In this document: positions 24,295 through 36,478 of the stretch, piece after piece
Numbering within the stretch: position 1 is the first letter of the stretch
Layout of the letters: each line of letters opens with the position of its first letter
Source: Caenorhabditis remanei
Lineage: Eukaryota > Nematoda > Chromadorea > Rhabditida > Rhabditidae
NCBI RefSeq assembly: GCF_010183535.1
Contig: NC_071329.1
Span: forward strand, 12,896,001-12,960,000
Length of the DNA stretch: 64,000 nucleotides
Reading direction: 5' to 3'
Notes under the pieces: model-generated
What the model was told of the DNA's origin: nothing
What the model saw: only the letters and a program-made list of their open reading frames with translations
Databases searched by the model: none
Made by a program: the position numbers and the translations under genes

Positions 24295-25809
24295 GTTGTA
24301 AAACTTCTGGTACTGATTTCTTCCCAACAAAATTGGAAACGTGGGCGGAATTTTTTGAAAGGAGTTTCAGCGTAGTTCACGTTTCAAAATCTTTACGTAT
24401 AGAAGAATTTGAATAGAGTTGAATAGAGTAATCATGATTGAAACCAGAAATTTATTCTTAAACTTTTGAAAAAAACTGATCAAAATACAAATCTCGTAAG
24501 TTCTCTTTTCCTCGTTTGGGTTCGTTCGAAAAAGGGAAAAGAATTATAAATCAGAAAGAAAAGAATAGAAAAGAGAACATAATCCCTGAACGGTTAGAAG
24601 AAGGGATTGAAGTGTCGAAAAATGACAAATCGAGCCAGAACTTCGAGATACTAATCCCCGAGCAAAGGACCCCGCAAAAAAGCTTTTTTACTCTGTGTCC
24701 GGTGCACAACTTTTACCATTGAAAGTATTATTATATGGCTCAATGGTTTTGTGCCTTTTTCAATGGTCCCACTAATCTCTTTTCCCATTTTTCTCTTCCA
24801 AAAGTGAATGGAAGAAATAGAAGAAAGTATAGCAAAGGAACAAAAAAGAAGAAATAGGTTAATAAACAGTGACTACCTGGATGAATGGAAACAAGAAAAG
24901 GGAATAAGAAGAAGCACTGAAAAGAGAGAGATCACTGGAATCAGAGAGACGCAGAGTTTCATTCAGCTGCTCGCTCATGCATTTCAAGTGCCGTTTTGTG
25001 ACAAGTTACCCTTCTAATCGACGTGACATTTCGGTCAGCCATGGATTCAAAATCACAGAAAAATTAAGACAGAAATAGGTTAGAAGAGCATTTTGAAGTG
25101 ATATTTTCTAGTTTTTTTTATGCTGAGTGGAAAATCGTAGGATTACAAAAACATGAATGGAACTTTGTTCTCAATCGTTTTATATTTTGATAACTTACGT
25201 TGTAACTTGTAGAAGTTTCAGTTCTCAGGAGCTGAATGATAAGGAATCTAGATTTTTATCCTGAGATAAATCTGAGTTTTGATCACTCCAGGATACACTT
25301 TCCTATATTCCAGGCTCAAAATTATAGTAGGCGACCCAGGTTCTGAGATTTTAATAAAACGGAATTCTCAGAAAATTTATATTTATAGAAAACTAAAGTG
25401 GCTGGAAATCGGTGAGGTTTTAAAAAGGGAACGAGAAGAAAACATAATATTTACTTTTTTCTGGGCTCTCCTGCATGCGACGTTTTTAATCAGAACGGAA
25501 GAATGCAGACGTCCTCACACAGCAGTTTTGTTGTTTATAAAAATTTATTCCCGTCTTGAATATGGATGTACAAAGGATGAGGAGAGGAGCCTACGAGTAC
25601 GGGCATTTGTTTTTCCGTAATTCCAATAAGTTTCGGTCCTCCGGATGATGGACACTTGAAAGAGGAAAAAGGGAAGAAAAGTACTTGAAAAACAATCAAA
25701 AATTGAATGAAAAATAAACGGAAACAAGTGCAAGAAGCAAGAATTTATAGAAGTAATAAAATAATGTATTTGAGATCTTATTATGAATTTCTAATTTTGC
25801 AAAAAAATA
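24295..25809. other. Intergenic region, no gene recognised
   Basis: AT-rich spacer between the membrane-protein gene and the 3' end of the astacin gene. Plus-strand open frames near 24516, 24808 and 25279 are Lys/Glu-rich and lack splice partners or recognisable domains. Confidence 0.5.
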
Positions 25810-27832
25810 TCAAATCTCAATTGAATTTTCATCGATGAACTCTCTTCGAACCAATGTTTCAAAATCTTCTCGATCCACATTGTCTGATTGAATCTAAAAT
25901 GCAAACGTTTTTGAATGGAATCTTTTATTCATTCTTACCAAGAACTCCCTTCGAATAGCTTCACTGTCGATCGATTCATCTAAATATTTCTCCAAAAGTA
26001 ATGGATTTACACTCACAGATGTTGCATTTCCATCTTTTGGACTACGGTTTTGTGGATGATCAACTGAAGAAATTATACTGCAGAGAAGTTTTTTCTTAGA
26101 AATCAAACCTGTAGAGTATCTCAATTGAACAAAACTTTGAGCTTTTCCAGCCACCAACATTATTGGGACAGTGTTCCCTTGCGAGATCAAAGTTTGAGGC
26201 TTTTGAAGTTTGCAACAAAATCTTGCCCCAGTCACTGTCTTATCATCATACATTTTCAGTTCGACACCTTCTTCATAGCATCCTTGGACACAATTTCCAA
26301 TGACTGAGTCAACGATTACAACTATTCGTTTTCCAGGTGGAGCCTATGAATCTTGTTTTTTCACTCTTCGAAAAGCAGTTCTCACCTGAATATGATAGTT
26401 ACACTTCCTCACTCCATTCACCACATTCTTTGGTTTCATGTTAATCGTAAACTTTCTCTGCGTCTCTCCAGCCACCAGTACTCCATTACATTTTGCAGGA
26501 TTTGATGCCTCAATCCCTGTACAATCCTTGCCTCCATAACCTGGTGGACACCTACATTTACAACTACATTTTTATGTGAAGAACACTCGAATACTCACAC
26601 ACAAATATTGCAATTTCTGGGATGTTGATAGCCCCCATTGACACACTTTATCTTGTTTTTACAGTTGACTGCACAGTCGTAATGTCGGTTTATTTTGGCA
26701 ACATCGAGGAAAGATGGTCCACGGAATTGACCCATTGTGTTCTGCATGTTGATATCTTTTGCGATTATAGTGTTGCCACCATCAATTGAAAATCTGAAAA
26801 TAGAGCATTCAAATCTAATAAGAGAATGAGACTTACTCAGTTGGTCTATAATGCATCACACTTCCAATATCATACTTCTGTCCATAAATGTCCATATTCT
26901 TCATTCCAACAACTGCGAAATCATAGAAATTCTTCTGTGCAATTCTGGATTTTACAATTTGCACATAATTATTTCTGTCGTATCTCGACTGTTCGTGGAA
27001 TAGTCCCAGTGCATGGGCAAGTTCATGAGAAGTGATTCCAAACATCTCACACCCAATTCCAATATTCAGAATCTGTGCTTTCTGTTCTTCATCCCTTCCA
27101 ACTGTACTCCAACATCCTTCTTCTGCGCCAGACATCAGCAGATACACCTCTTCGTCCGTCCGTTTTCTAAATGTGACGCATGTGTTCTTCTCCCAGAATG
27201 TCATTGCAGCAACAAGTGATGAACGGGATTTAGCAGCTGAAAATTGGAAAAATAATTGAATGAAATGGAAGTATGTTTCACTTACACAAAGAAGAATGAA
27301 GTTCAAACGGCACATAGGGCTTCCAAATAGTTTTCGGATACTGTTCATTTCTAAATGCAGTTCTTTTTCGTCTCGGATGATCAAGTTGTTCACGAACAAT
27401 GTTTGAGAGATGTGCAAATGATAAGTGAATGTCTCCTTGGAATAGAAGATCTCTGGAATTGTCTTTAGATTCAGAGAGAAACAAATTAAAATTAAAATTA
27501 CCGCTTTGATCTATTAATATCTGAAATGCTACTCAATCGATCAGTATACTCATGTTTTGGATATGATATTCCAGCAGAGTCCTAAATGAGAAATTGATGA
27601 CTTCCTATGATTTTTCGAAATAACTCACAGCTGCAACATCCGGCGTTTCGAGTTCAGTGATTGAAGATAAAATATCTCGAAGTTTAAATTGTTGGAAGGG
27701 ATTTATTAGGTCAGATAGCTGGAATTCAATCAATTCGAAAATAAAATGAACAAATACATCACTTACTTTTGGTATTTTTGTTAAATCAATTGCATATGCA
27801 TTGACGAATAAAGTGAGAAATAGAAGACGCAT
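25810..27832 (-). CDS. Astacin metalloprotease with EGF and CUB domains (NAS family)
   Basis: Ten exons: 27832-27767, 27718-27629, 27581-27502, 27452-27286, 27236-26837, 26793-26599, 26551-26386, 26343-26109, 26063-25939, 25893-25810, encoding 535 residues. Domains: signal peptide 1-14; prodomain with the FQGD aspartate-switch motif (about 83-86) and a furin site RRKR (106-109); astacin catalytic domain about 110-305 with HELAHALGLFHE (205-216) and the Met-turn SVMHY; an EGF-like module (CVNGGYQHP...CPPGYGGKDC); and a CUB domain to about 466. It ends in a novel acidic tail of about 70 residues. All zinc ligands and the catalytic Glu are present, so it should be an active secreted protease. 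It belongs with EGF/CUB-bearing nematode astacins; no thrombospondin repeat is visible. The exact nas number cannot be assigned. Confidence 0.9.
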
Positions 27833-29195
27833 CACTGTGAAAATTCACAGTGACCAGCTGACCAGAAGTGTCGATTTGGATCTGGTTATGCAAATGAAAT
27901 GAATTGAAGATCCTTGAAACAAATCACATTCAGGTACATTTATTTACATTGAACACAAAACAAAAAAACGAAAAAAAGAGGCGAGGTGAATGAAACTAAA
28001 AAGATCAGCATCGTAATCAACAGTAGTAATGTCTGGCGAAGGCGTCAAAGAGGCGAACGACAAGATATGACAGCTTTTTTATTCTCTCATCTGATTGATA
28101 GAGATAAGAAAAACGAAAGATTTGGTGTTGTGTAAAGACCATTATTCCATTGAACTTGACAAGGTGTGACGTGTCAAAAGTCCAGAACGTGAATTGGGAA
28201 AAATATCTGTAAAGAACAAGAGGATAGTGCATGATGTAATGCTTTTAAGTGTTTGATTAGGGGCAATTTGGATATTCCAGTGGTGTTGATCTATGATTAG
28301 TTGGAGACATAAATGTGATGGATTCGTATTGTTTCCCATTAACATTGAACTGTGAAGCTACAGTAACGGCCAAAAATCTATCATATTTTCCCTTTTTTAG
28401 TTGAAAATGTCCAACTTTGATAGTGTGTCATAGTAAAACTAAACGTCCCATAAAATAAATTTTTATGGGTCGAATAGATCAAGAGTAGAGCTTCATTTTT
28501 GTAGTTGGCAGCTTTTTTGTACGGACACTCCACAGAGAGTCGTTACAGCATTTCGAAATCTATTAAGTTCAATTTATGTTTCACATGTTTGGCGTTTTGA
28601 ATTTTGAACTCGAGCTGAATTTCCAAATTTCAAAATTCTGTACTCAACAGGCGTCTCTCAGCCAGTTTCAAAAAGTCATGATTCCATCCCAGACACCTTT
28701 TCTTTATTCTGTACTAAACAACTGCTTCAATAACATTCTGACTCATTTTTTCTACTCTTCTCCATCAATAATACAACTCAAAAGTAATGCTTTATACTTT
28801 CCCTCTCCATCAAATATTTGTTCTTCAATCCCCTCTTCTCAGCTCCAAAATGTTTTTCTTATCAATTTCTTTTTGCATTCCGTTTCCAACTAAACCTCAT
28901 TGTCCCATAGTTTGCACTTTCCCACTTTAAAGTTCTTCTTATCATTTCCTCCAACAAAGTTCTCTCTTTTCCTCTCTTTTTCAACAATTTCTTTTCATCC
29001 GTCAGGTGTTCTTTCGATCGATGATTTTGACCCAGATATACATTTCAAATGCTCTCTTTTTCATTCTCTGTCTCTCAGTCTCTCACCTGCTTTACGCATG
29101 AATCATTCTCAGTTTTTACGCTACGGACGGTTCTATTTTTATTTGCTTTTCACTTTTGAATCTCTCGTTCCAATAGTTTTATACATTACAGAAAC
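27833..29195. other. Intergenic region with one repeat half-copy
   Basis: It contains the presumed astacin promoter, a half copy of a fold-back repeat (28358-28550) and pyrimidine-rich sequence before the CCDC50-like gene. Minus-strand frames at 28017-28345 lack splice partners. Confidence 0.5.
28358..28550. repeat. Half copy of a palindromic repeat family
   Basis: About 190 bp (from CTACAGTAACGGCCAAAAATC to the GTTACAGCATTTCG region) matches both arms of the inverted repeat at 56749-57187. Shared stretches include CCAAAAATCTATC, GTTGAAAATG, GATCAAATAGA-like and TTTTTTGTACGGACA. Only one arm is present here. No coding capacity. Confidence 0.75.
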
Positions 29196-30187
29196 ATGTC
29201 AAGAGAACAGGAACAAAACACTCCGAGCTTCAGTGAAAGTGAGTTTCTTCTTCTGGAAAATAATAGAATACAATTTCAGATTTATGTATTTTCAGTCCGT
29301 CAACGTCTTCAATCTGGAGAAGATTTCGATCTAGCACATCGATTACAAGAGAGAGAATATAAGATGTAACGGAAACACGGGGCGTTTTCTCTTTAAACGC
29401 CCATACGAAGTTTCACTTTTAATTTGATAATCTTTCGACAGGTACTACAATCACAATCGTAATGTAAATGGAACGATAGTGAGTGATCGAAAAAAGACAA
29501 GAGAGGAGCAGACGGCTGAAGATGAACATTCAGCTTCGTTAAGGAGAATGGGACTGGCTCAAAGGTAATTTCACTATTTTAGACTTTTTTGGAGATTAAA
29601 AAATCCGAAATGTCAAACTTTGGAGCCATTAGAACTCATGACAGTTCTATGCAGGAAGTTCAGGGATAACTGATTAAAAACCGTATTTTCAAAAGTGTTC
29701 GGTCAGTTAGAGTATTCCCAGTGACATTTTCATTACCTCTAATTTAATAGACATAGCCTAATGATTATATTTTCCAGATGCATGACTGATGAAGAATATG
29801 CCAGACAACTACAAGAAGAGATGGACCGAATGGATGCAGCTGAACAAATGGATAAAGATGCCCAATTGAGAGAAGACGCTAGATTAGCGTGGCTTCTACA
29901 ACAGGAATCTTCAAATAGTAGTTCTTCTGGTCAATCTGCATCTCAAGTACCTCCAGATTTGATTTCATTTGATGAACAGGTACCCACTCGATTTGTAACT
30001 GAAGTTCAATACAATAACATGGCTAATCAGTTCCTTGGTTTGTGCATGAATATGAATCACTAACTTTCAAAAGTTCACATTTTTAGAAGAGCAACCCATT
30101 TCTGCACACACTCAAATAATCAACCTGTCACCTACTAACCCGTTCTTGCATGATGTTGAAGAGTACTACTCACAACAACAGAATTAG
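29196..30187 (+). CDS. CCDC50-like coiled-coil protein with ubiquitin-interacting-type motifs
   Basis: Five exons: 29196-29238, 29296-29365, 29442-29564, 29778-30037, 30087-30187, encoding 198 residues. The last junction (GTTTG donor at 30038, TTTTTAG acceptor) is preferred over read-through to a stop at 30061 because it adds a clean 33-residue C-terminus. Residues about 15-75 contain DFDLAHRLQEREY...YYNHNRN, resembling the CCDC50/Ymer N-terminal domain. DEEYARQLQEEMDRMD and ARLAWLLQQE resemble inverted ubiquitin-interacting motifs. A Ser-rich stretch and an acidic/aromatic tail follow. A cytosolic role in binding ubiquitinated cargo is inferred from the family. The start lies just after a CATTACAG acceptor. 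Confidence 0.75.
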
Positions 30188-30646
30188 AGTGAAGTGTGTG
30201 TTTCTTTTGGCTTGGATAGCAACCAACTAGAATTTTCACGATTGTTATTGTTTTTCAGCCAATTCCATCATCCACAACAACATCTTCTTCTTCGCAATCA
30301 GCTAACAACTCATGAATCATGTCAACTTTCCCTTTTTTTGGTCAATGATATAACTATTTTAATTCATTATCTTTATTATTCCGTGTCTTTAATGAACACG
30401 TTCAATTGGTTTTAGTTCAGTTATACATCCTTTTCGAGGGAAAGAATAAGGTCAAATGTATTGACTAATTGGGTGGGAAAGAAAAACAGAAATGACCGAA
30501 AAGAACAAGAGAAAGGGAGGTGTTGTGTGGTGAAGAAGGAGGAGGAGACAGGTCAAGAGAGAGGCTATTTAAGAGTGACCGAGACTGGTCCGACCTCCGA
30601 TATTCTGGTCTCCCGTCTTCCATTCACTTCCTCCTTTCTAGCCACC
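30188..30646. other. Intergenic region upstream of the TIL gene
   Basis: No gene is seen. The last roughly 100 bp contain GCTATTTAAG (about 30563), a possible TATA-like element for the secreted-protein gene starting at 30647. Confidence 0.45.
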
Positions 30647-31272
30647 ATGAAACATCATCTTTTGATTGCTACTCTCGTTTTTGCAATGGTCAGTTTGGTG
30701 TTTTTTCAATGAAAAGTAGAAAGCATTGTTATGCCTCACCCATACGAACATCTGGTTTTTCAGACTATCATCTGGAATGTACAATGCGAATCTGACATGT
30801 ATGATGATTCATCAGTTGTCAAAACTGAGGAGACAGAAGAGGTCAAACCTTGTGAGTTTTTAAAGAGAAACATTCAAATTTGAATTATTTCGAAAATCAA
30901 ATCTGTACGATACCGAGCTAAAGCTTCAAAAAAACCTCCCAGTATATGAACTAAGCAACTTTCGTATATGGTTTTGTTCAATAAGTGACAGAAAACTTCC
31001 GTTTATTACACAATTTTAATTTCGTCTGACTTTCTCATTAATTAAATGCGATCATTGAAACACTCATATTACATCTCGAAATCCTTCATTCAGGCGCCCT
31101 AAACGAAGTGTGGATGGTCTGTTCATCTTGCGAAGAAGAATGTGGAAAACCACCTCAACCATGTCCAAGAATCTGTCAACCGGCACGTTGCCAATGTCCA
31201 GCACACAAAGGATTCCGAAGAAATAGTAAAGGAGAGTGTGTATTCTGTCATGATTCGGTTCCAAAACTATAA
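30647..31272 (+). CDS. Small secreted TIL-domain (trypsin inhibitor-like) protein
   Basis: Three exons, 30647-30688, 30764-30851 and 31094-31272, encode 102 residues. Residues 1-19 form a signal peptide (MKHHLLIATLVFAM continuing into the second exon). An acidic spacer follows. From about residue 44 a ten-cysteine module begins: CALNEVWMVCSSC, then C-CGKPPQPCPRIC, ending CQCPAHKGF and CVFC. Spacing fits the TIL family of serine-protease inhibitors found in Ascaris and many nematode secreted proteins. The first donor is GTCAGT, less common than GTAAGT. A function as a secreted protease inhibitor is inferred from the fold. Its transcript converges with the receptor gene to the right, with stops 89 bp apart. 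Confidence 0.85.
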
Positions 31273-31361
31273 TTTTACTACAGAACGTTGATTGTTAATA
31301 CTTGTAAGTATCATTTATTCACCCGTTTTTCTTTCAATATATAAATAAAACAAACTAAAAA

Positions 31362-33545
31362 TTATCCTTTTTTCCACATCTCATTTAGCAAGTCGAAGTG
31401 AGTATCTGATTCTTTTTCTAATTGACGACTCGGTCGACTCGTGATCATTGTATGAGATGGAGGGGGGTCCGGTAGCATTTCACTCGATTCTTGAGATTCA
31501 GGATTGAACAGGAATGGCAACGCCCGTCTGGAAATTCAACTTTAGAAGTTTTTTCTAACGGTAGAGTCACCTGGAAGCTAATCGAAGTTGTTTATTCTGG
31601 AAAACTGCAACGATGGGGAAGACAACTGCGTAGACTGGTATTACAAGTAAAACAACTTCAGAAAATGGAGCAAACCCAACTATCAGACGTTCATCGGCAG
31701 TTCTAAATAATTTCTATGAAGTCAAAGTCCAGAAAGTAGGCGAAACTGACCTGTACATGATTGCAAATACTAGCATTGAACCGAGACCAACGAATCCGAG
31801 AATCGCATGAACTGTGATGGACGGTATTAAGATTTTCATTATTCGAACGTTTTCCTAAAATTTCTAAGTGTTCTCAGATCTTAAAAATTGTTATAATTAC
31901 CTGAAGTTGATATCTTTCCGATAAGGAATGCATCGCCTTGTTCACAAATTCATTGACTTGTCTCCTTTGGTTTGATTGTAGTAACACTGAAATATGAATG
32001 CGGTCAGATATATATTCTCTGAATGTGGAGACAACTTACAAACGAAATAAACCAAAGTGATCACTTCCAAGGCCGACATGAAGCATAATGAGAACACGGA
32101 TGTTCTAGGATGTGATATGTATGCAGTACAGTAATGAACGTATCCAGGATCAGAGCGAAGGAGAACGGAGAAAATGGCAACGACAATACAAACTAGCCAC
32201 TGGCCAGCTATCAATGCGAGACCAACTGCACGGGAACCGTTTGCCTGAAAATGTGGATTATTTTGAAAACCACATATTTCTGAAAAACAAACTTCATAAG
32301 TTCGATATTTTAAAGTAGCAATCGTCCGTTCAATAGCCAAAACAATGATTCCGCAAAGTGTTGAATAGATGGAAAGTACCACTGGAAACCGGAGAATCGC
32401 ACATTTTCTTGCTTCATACATCGAGTCACACGCATTATCAGCAGTTAGAGTTAGAGCAAGACTAGAAGTTCACAATTTAAATTAATGCCGAAGAGATTTT
32501 ACTCAAAACTTACTGATAAAACGCAATAAAATCGAGTTGAAGACAGGCGATTAGAGCTGCAAATGCGAGAGATGCAAGTGATATTCGTAGATTTCGATGT
32601 AAGTTTCTTGACGAAGAATTCAGGAGAACGTAGATAAAAAGGGATGAAGAGATTGCACCCAGTGAGCAGAAAAATATATGAACGAGACGGATTGTCTGGA
32701 ATTTTTTTTTAATGATTGACCCAGAATGAATATTTTCAGTCTTGGAAGCAATAAAAATCATACTTGTCATCCGGTCCGAAAACTGGCCTTAAAATGGCGT
32801 TAATGTGCTGCGGGCCGGGCTGGAATGGTATATAAATAAAACAAACTAAAAATTATCCTTTTTTCCACATCTCATTGAGCAAGTCGAAGTGAGTATCTGA
32901 TTCTTTTTCCAACTGTCGCCTCGGTCTTTTTGGTCATTTTCTCATCTTTTTTGGTCATTTTCTCATTTTTTGTCACTTTTTCCCTCCCGTTGCCTATTAA
33001 CGAATAGCCATCAGGCCCGTAGTAGCTTACGGATATAGAACTCTCTGAGATCTACATTTTGGTATATTTTTCAGCTCATAATATTCCGTATGAAGCGAGT
33101 TACGCGCCGGCCCGTGTCGGACCGTTTCGGCCCGGATGACAAGTATGATAAAAATGAATTACGAAACCAATTATTATTTCAAAAATAAATTGAATACCTG
33201 CATGAATGAGTTGGTTGTAGCATGAAATGCAATTTGACAATCATCTTCAGTATAGTTTTGAATTGATACAGAATAGGAGACGAGCGCCTGCAATGACATG
33301 TTTGAGAGTCATTAGAAAAGAGCAAAACGGGACGAAAGATGGGCTCTCTCTCTCTTGTTAGGTCATGATGATTCTCGGAGAGTGGCCAAATTTGAGCTCA
33401 CTGCAAACGGAAAACGAATGGCTAATTGAGTTCGTCTGCACTTCCTTTCCTCTTTTCGTCATCTGTTTCTTTGATTCTTTCCGAGAAGAATCATGAAATA
33501 GAAGCTCACCTTTCTGGCAGTTTTAACGAAATCATCTGATGCCAT
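31362..33545 (-). CDS. Serpentine chemoreceptor of the Sra/Srab group
   Basis: Nine exons: 33545-33510, 33287-33198, 32695-32514, 32461-32293, 32244-32040, 31986-31901, 31854-31751, 31702-31571, 31527-31362, encoding 389 residues. Seven membrane segments are visible. Family features include an N-terminal Cys (EDDCQIAFHATTN), HRNLRISLASL after TM1, paired cysteines before TM3 (NACDSMYEARKC), LAIERTIATLKYRTYE at the TM3 cytoplasmic end, and the LSERYQLQENVRIMK region before TM6. The C-tail is hydrophilic. Such receptors act in amphid sensory neurons; the ligand is unknown. Intron 2 (32696-33197) is enlarged by a transposable element that carries a copy of this gene's own 3' end. Sra versus Srab assignment is not certain. 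Confidence 0.85.
32759..33147. mobile_element. Non-autonomous hAT-like element carrying a receptor exon copy
   Basis: Terminal inverted repeats begin CATACTTGTCATCCGG at 32759 and end with the exact reverse complement at 33147. After one mismatch they continue for six more matching bases. An exact 8-bp duplication, ATAAAAAT, flanks the element at 32751-32758 and 33148-33155. Eight-base duplications and CA-starting ends point to the hAT superfamily. Length is 389 bp with no transposase. Internal bases 32829-32926 match 31338-31435, the stop codon, last codons and 3' UTR of the host receptor, with about five mismatches. The insertion lies in an intron of that same gene. Confidence 0.88.
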
Positions 33546-36478
33546 GTGTATGTGTTTTTTATCTGGAAGAGAGGGAAATGAGTTAGGAAAAGAGGACGGG
33601 ACGGATAGGACGAAAAAAGAAAAAACCGAAAACGTACGGAAGAAAGTGGATTTTGCAAATTGAGACTTCCCGAGTGACTAGACAAAAACTATTACGGGAA
33701 GACAAAGAAAAGGAGATACCGAACAGATTTAGACTTTACGGAACGTCCTAAAACAAAAGGGTTTTTTCTCATGAAGTACTGAAACTGAATATGAAATTGA
33801 AATTAGTCAGTTCAAACTATTTCAGATATCAGAATAATCCTCTTTGAGGGGTTGGATGAGATAAACTTTTGGAGAATTTTTTCGTTAGTTCTCTGAACCG
33901 AGATGCAATGATTTTCTGAGCTTCTTGAAGAAGAATGCGTCAGTATTTTTCAGTCAGTCAAATCGAAGAAAATAAAGCAGTCATGACCAATATAATCTTA
34001 AAATGTGAAGCTTTATATTTCCGCACGAATAAAATAAGATGTAGTTGTTTATCATCAAGAAGAAGAAGAGGAGAAAAATGGATATATGAAGTTTTTATGT
34101 GCAGGAGATATGAAGAGAAAAACTTAGGGAGTATGTGAACCTTTATGATGAAAATATTTTTAATGGAAAAGATGGTTTATTAGGAAAATAAGAGTGGAAA
34201 AATGAGGAAAACAACACTTCTAAATGAGTGTGAATTGGCCTGAAGGAGTGGTGAGCCAAAAACAGAAAAAGAAAGAACAAACACTATTTCAGTGTATGTA
34301 AGTGAGCAGATTGAGGAGCTCTATTCGGAGAAAAAAGAGAAGAAATGGAAGAAAAAGGGGATTGAAAGAAGAAGAAGAAAGAAGAAAGAGATTCGTGAGA
34401 ATGTTTCTTTTCTAGGTTGCCAAGAGTTGTTTCTAGGAGAGAAAATTTATGAATCTTTGGGTGAAGAATATTTCTTGACTCCCATTTTTTCATAAAGAAA
34501 AATGGGACGAAAAAGAGAAACAAAAGCAAATACGAATAAAACAGAAAACGAGAAAAATTATGAAAATGGATATACACATCGTTTCGAGAAAATAGGAGAA
34601 ACGTCACCAAGGTTTTTATGGCTCAATTTTTTTATAGCCAATGACAAACGATCTAGGTAAAAAAAATAAACATAAATAGTTTGAATCTAACGTTTTTTCT
34701 GATAACTGGATTTCTTGAAAACCTGATAATCGAAACGAATTTCAAATGAAAGTATAGTTTTCGAGGTTTAAGATGACTCGAAAAACTTTTTCGGATCAAT
34801 TTCAATCATCCAGTTCAAAGAATTCCACTCCAAAATTGGATCCTAGCAGACTTGTCTTGGATACAAAAGTGGGTACATATTTTTTAACAAAAATGTTTGA
34901 AAATGTTTGAAATTTTAGAGTAAAAGTGGCCAAATAATCATACCGATTCACCTTTTGATTGAATTTTTAATACTTAGTCGAAAACTACATTTTTTTTCAA
35001 AAAAAAATTTCAACATTTGTTTCATGTTTCAAAACGGCCCGGACAAGTCTGGATTCTACTATTGAAATTTGTGAAGAAATGAAAAGGATCTATGAAATAA
35101 GAAAATCATGTTCTAATGTGTCTAGAAAAAAAAACAGGTCCTACAGTAATTACAAAAAGTTAACTATATGAGTTTGAGTTAAACAACTCATCATGAAAAT
35201 TTGATGACAATCTTCTAAACGATGATTATTTCAACTGGAAAAGATGATTGTATCACTGGTGGCCCTGCTCTCATCAATCTCAATTTCTGTTTTTTACAGT
35301 TCAAAAAACTCTAACGCAGGAAAAAAACTGATGAGTGTGGAAGAGAGAAGGGAATGAGAGAAGACTGGGTGGTGAATAAAAATGAAACAGAGTGACACAG
35401 AAAGCGAGAAATCATATTGACGAAACGGATTGAATTGAAAAGTGAAGAATACGAACAGGAAAGCGACAAAAAAAGAAAATAAGTGAAAATCGTGGGGCTA
35501 AGAGAGGGCGGTGAGTGAGTAGTAAAAACATAGTTTGCGGGTCCACAATCTTCTTCTTCTTTTCTTTTTTTTTCTCCGAAAAAAGGGAAAAAAGGATAAG
35601 AAGTAGAAGAGACACACAGCTTATGGCCTTCATTTGTGGAAGGATGGATACTCAATGACTATACGGATATCTGTGGACAGAAGAGAAAAAATGGAGAACG
35701 GAAATAGAAAAAAAAGTGAGAAAATGAGAAAATGAGAAAAGAGATCATTGCAAAATGGATAAATTACTCCTCGAGAGGAGAATTGACTTCTCAAAGAAAG
35801 CATTAAATGAGAGAATTGTTGTGTGCATCTCATTTCGGAACCCTCTGGAAATAGGGATTCAGAAAACATAGACAGTGACAGAAATAGGATGAGTGGACTG
35901 AGAAGGCGTCGCACTTTTACCATTTACTATGTGCATAACAAATGTCAAACCAAACACACTCCGCGGTTTTTTTCTGGAGGCTCTCCGCCTTTTTCTCTCA
36001 AACAAACTGGTTCATGTTGAGACGGAAATCAGAAGACCAAGAAGATGTTAGAGGGTGTTTGACTGATGAGATTGTTTCTCTTTTTTGTTAGAATCTTGAA
36101 TATTTTTAGAAAAGAGAGGAGGCATGAGAAGATGAGTAAACAATTGGAAAGCAAGGAGGTTTTATGAGAGAAACTTGTCCACTACTCATTTCCTTTCTGT
36201 CACTTTTCATTACTTTTTCTGTTGTTGTTTTCTTTTTTCGGGAAGATAAAATAGAAGAATTGTATTTTTAGTGAATTTCCATGAAATTTATTGGCGGAAC
36301 AGAGCAGGATAATTGAAGAATATTTCATGATGAACTAATGTTGTCAACATATATGATTATTAATTCATTGAAAATTAATTCATGGAAAAAAGCAATGAAA
36401 TATAGCAATTTTGATTATATAAACTTGATGAAACATACAGAAAAAGAGCTTACAGAAAATAAATTTACAGGAAAAAAG
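33546..36478. other. Intergenic region, no gene recognised
   Basis: Nearly 3 kb of AT-rich, purine-skewed sequence (GAAGAAG and AAAAGAGA tracts, for example 34320-34400 and 35560-35600). The minus-strand frames at 35311-35923 are Ser/Phe/Leu-rich translations of these tracts. No splice-supported exon was found. Confidence 0.5.

Noticed and set aside
28900..29334. 144-codon plus-strand frame upstream of and overlapping the CCDC50-like gene
   Set aside because: It is a different frame from the supported exons, is pyrimidine-tract translation (Phe/Ser/Leu) and ends by reading through a splice donor.
35311..35923. Overlapping minus-strand frames
   Set aside because: Translations of GAAA/AAAG-rich tracts. 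Composition is Phe/Ser/Leu only, with no conserved motif or splice structure.
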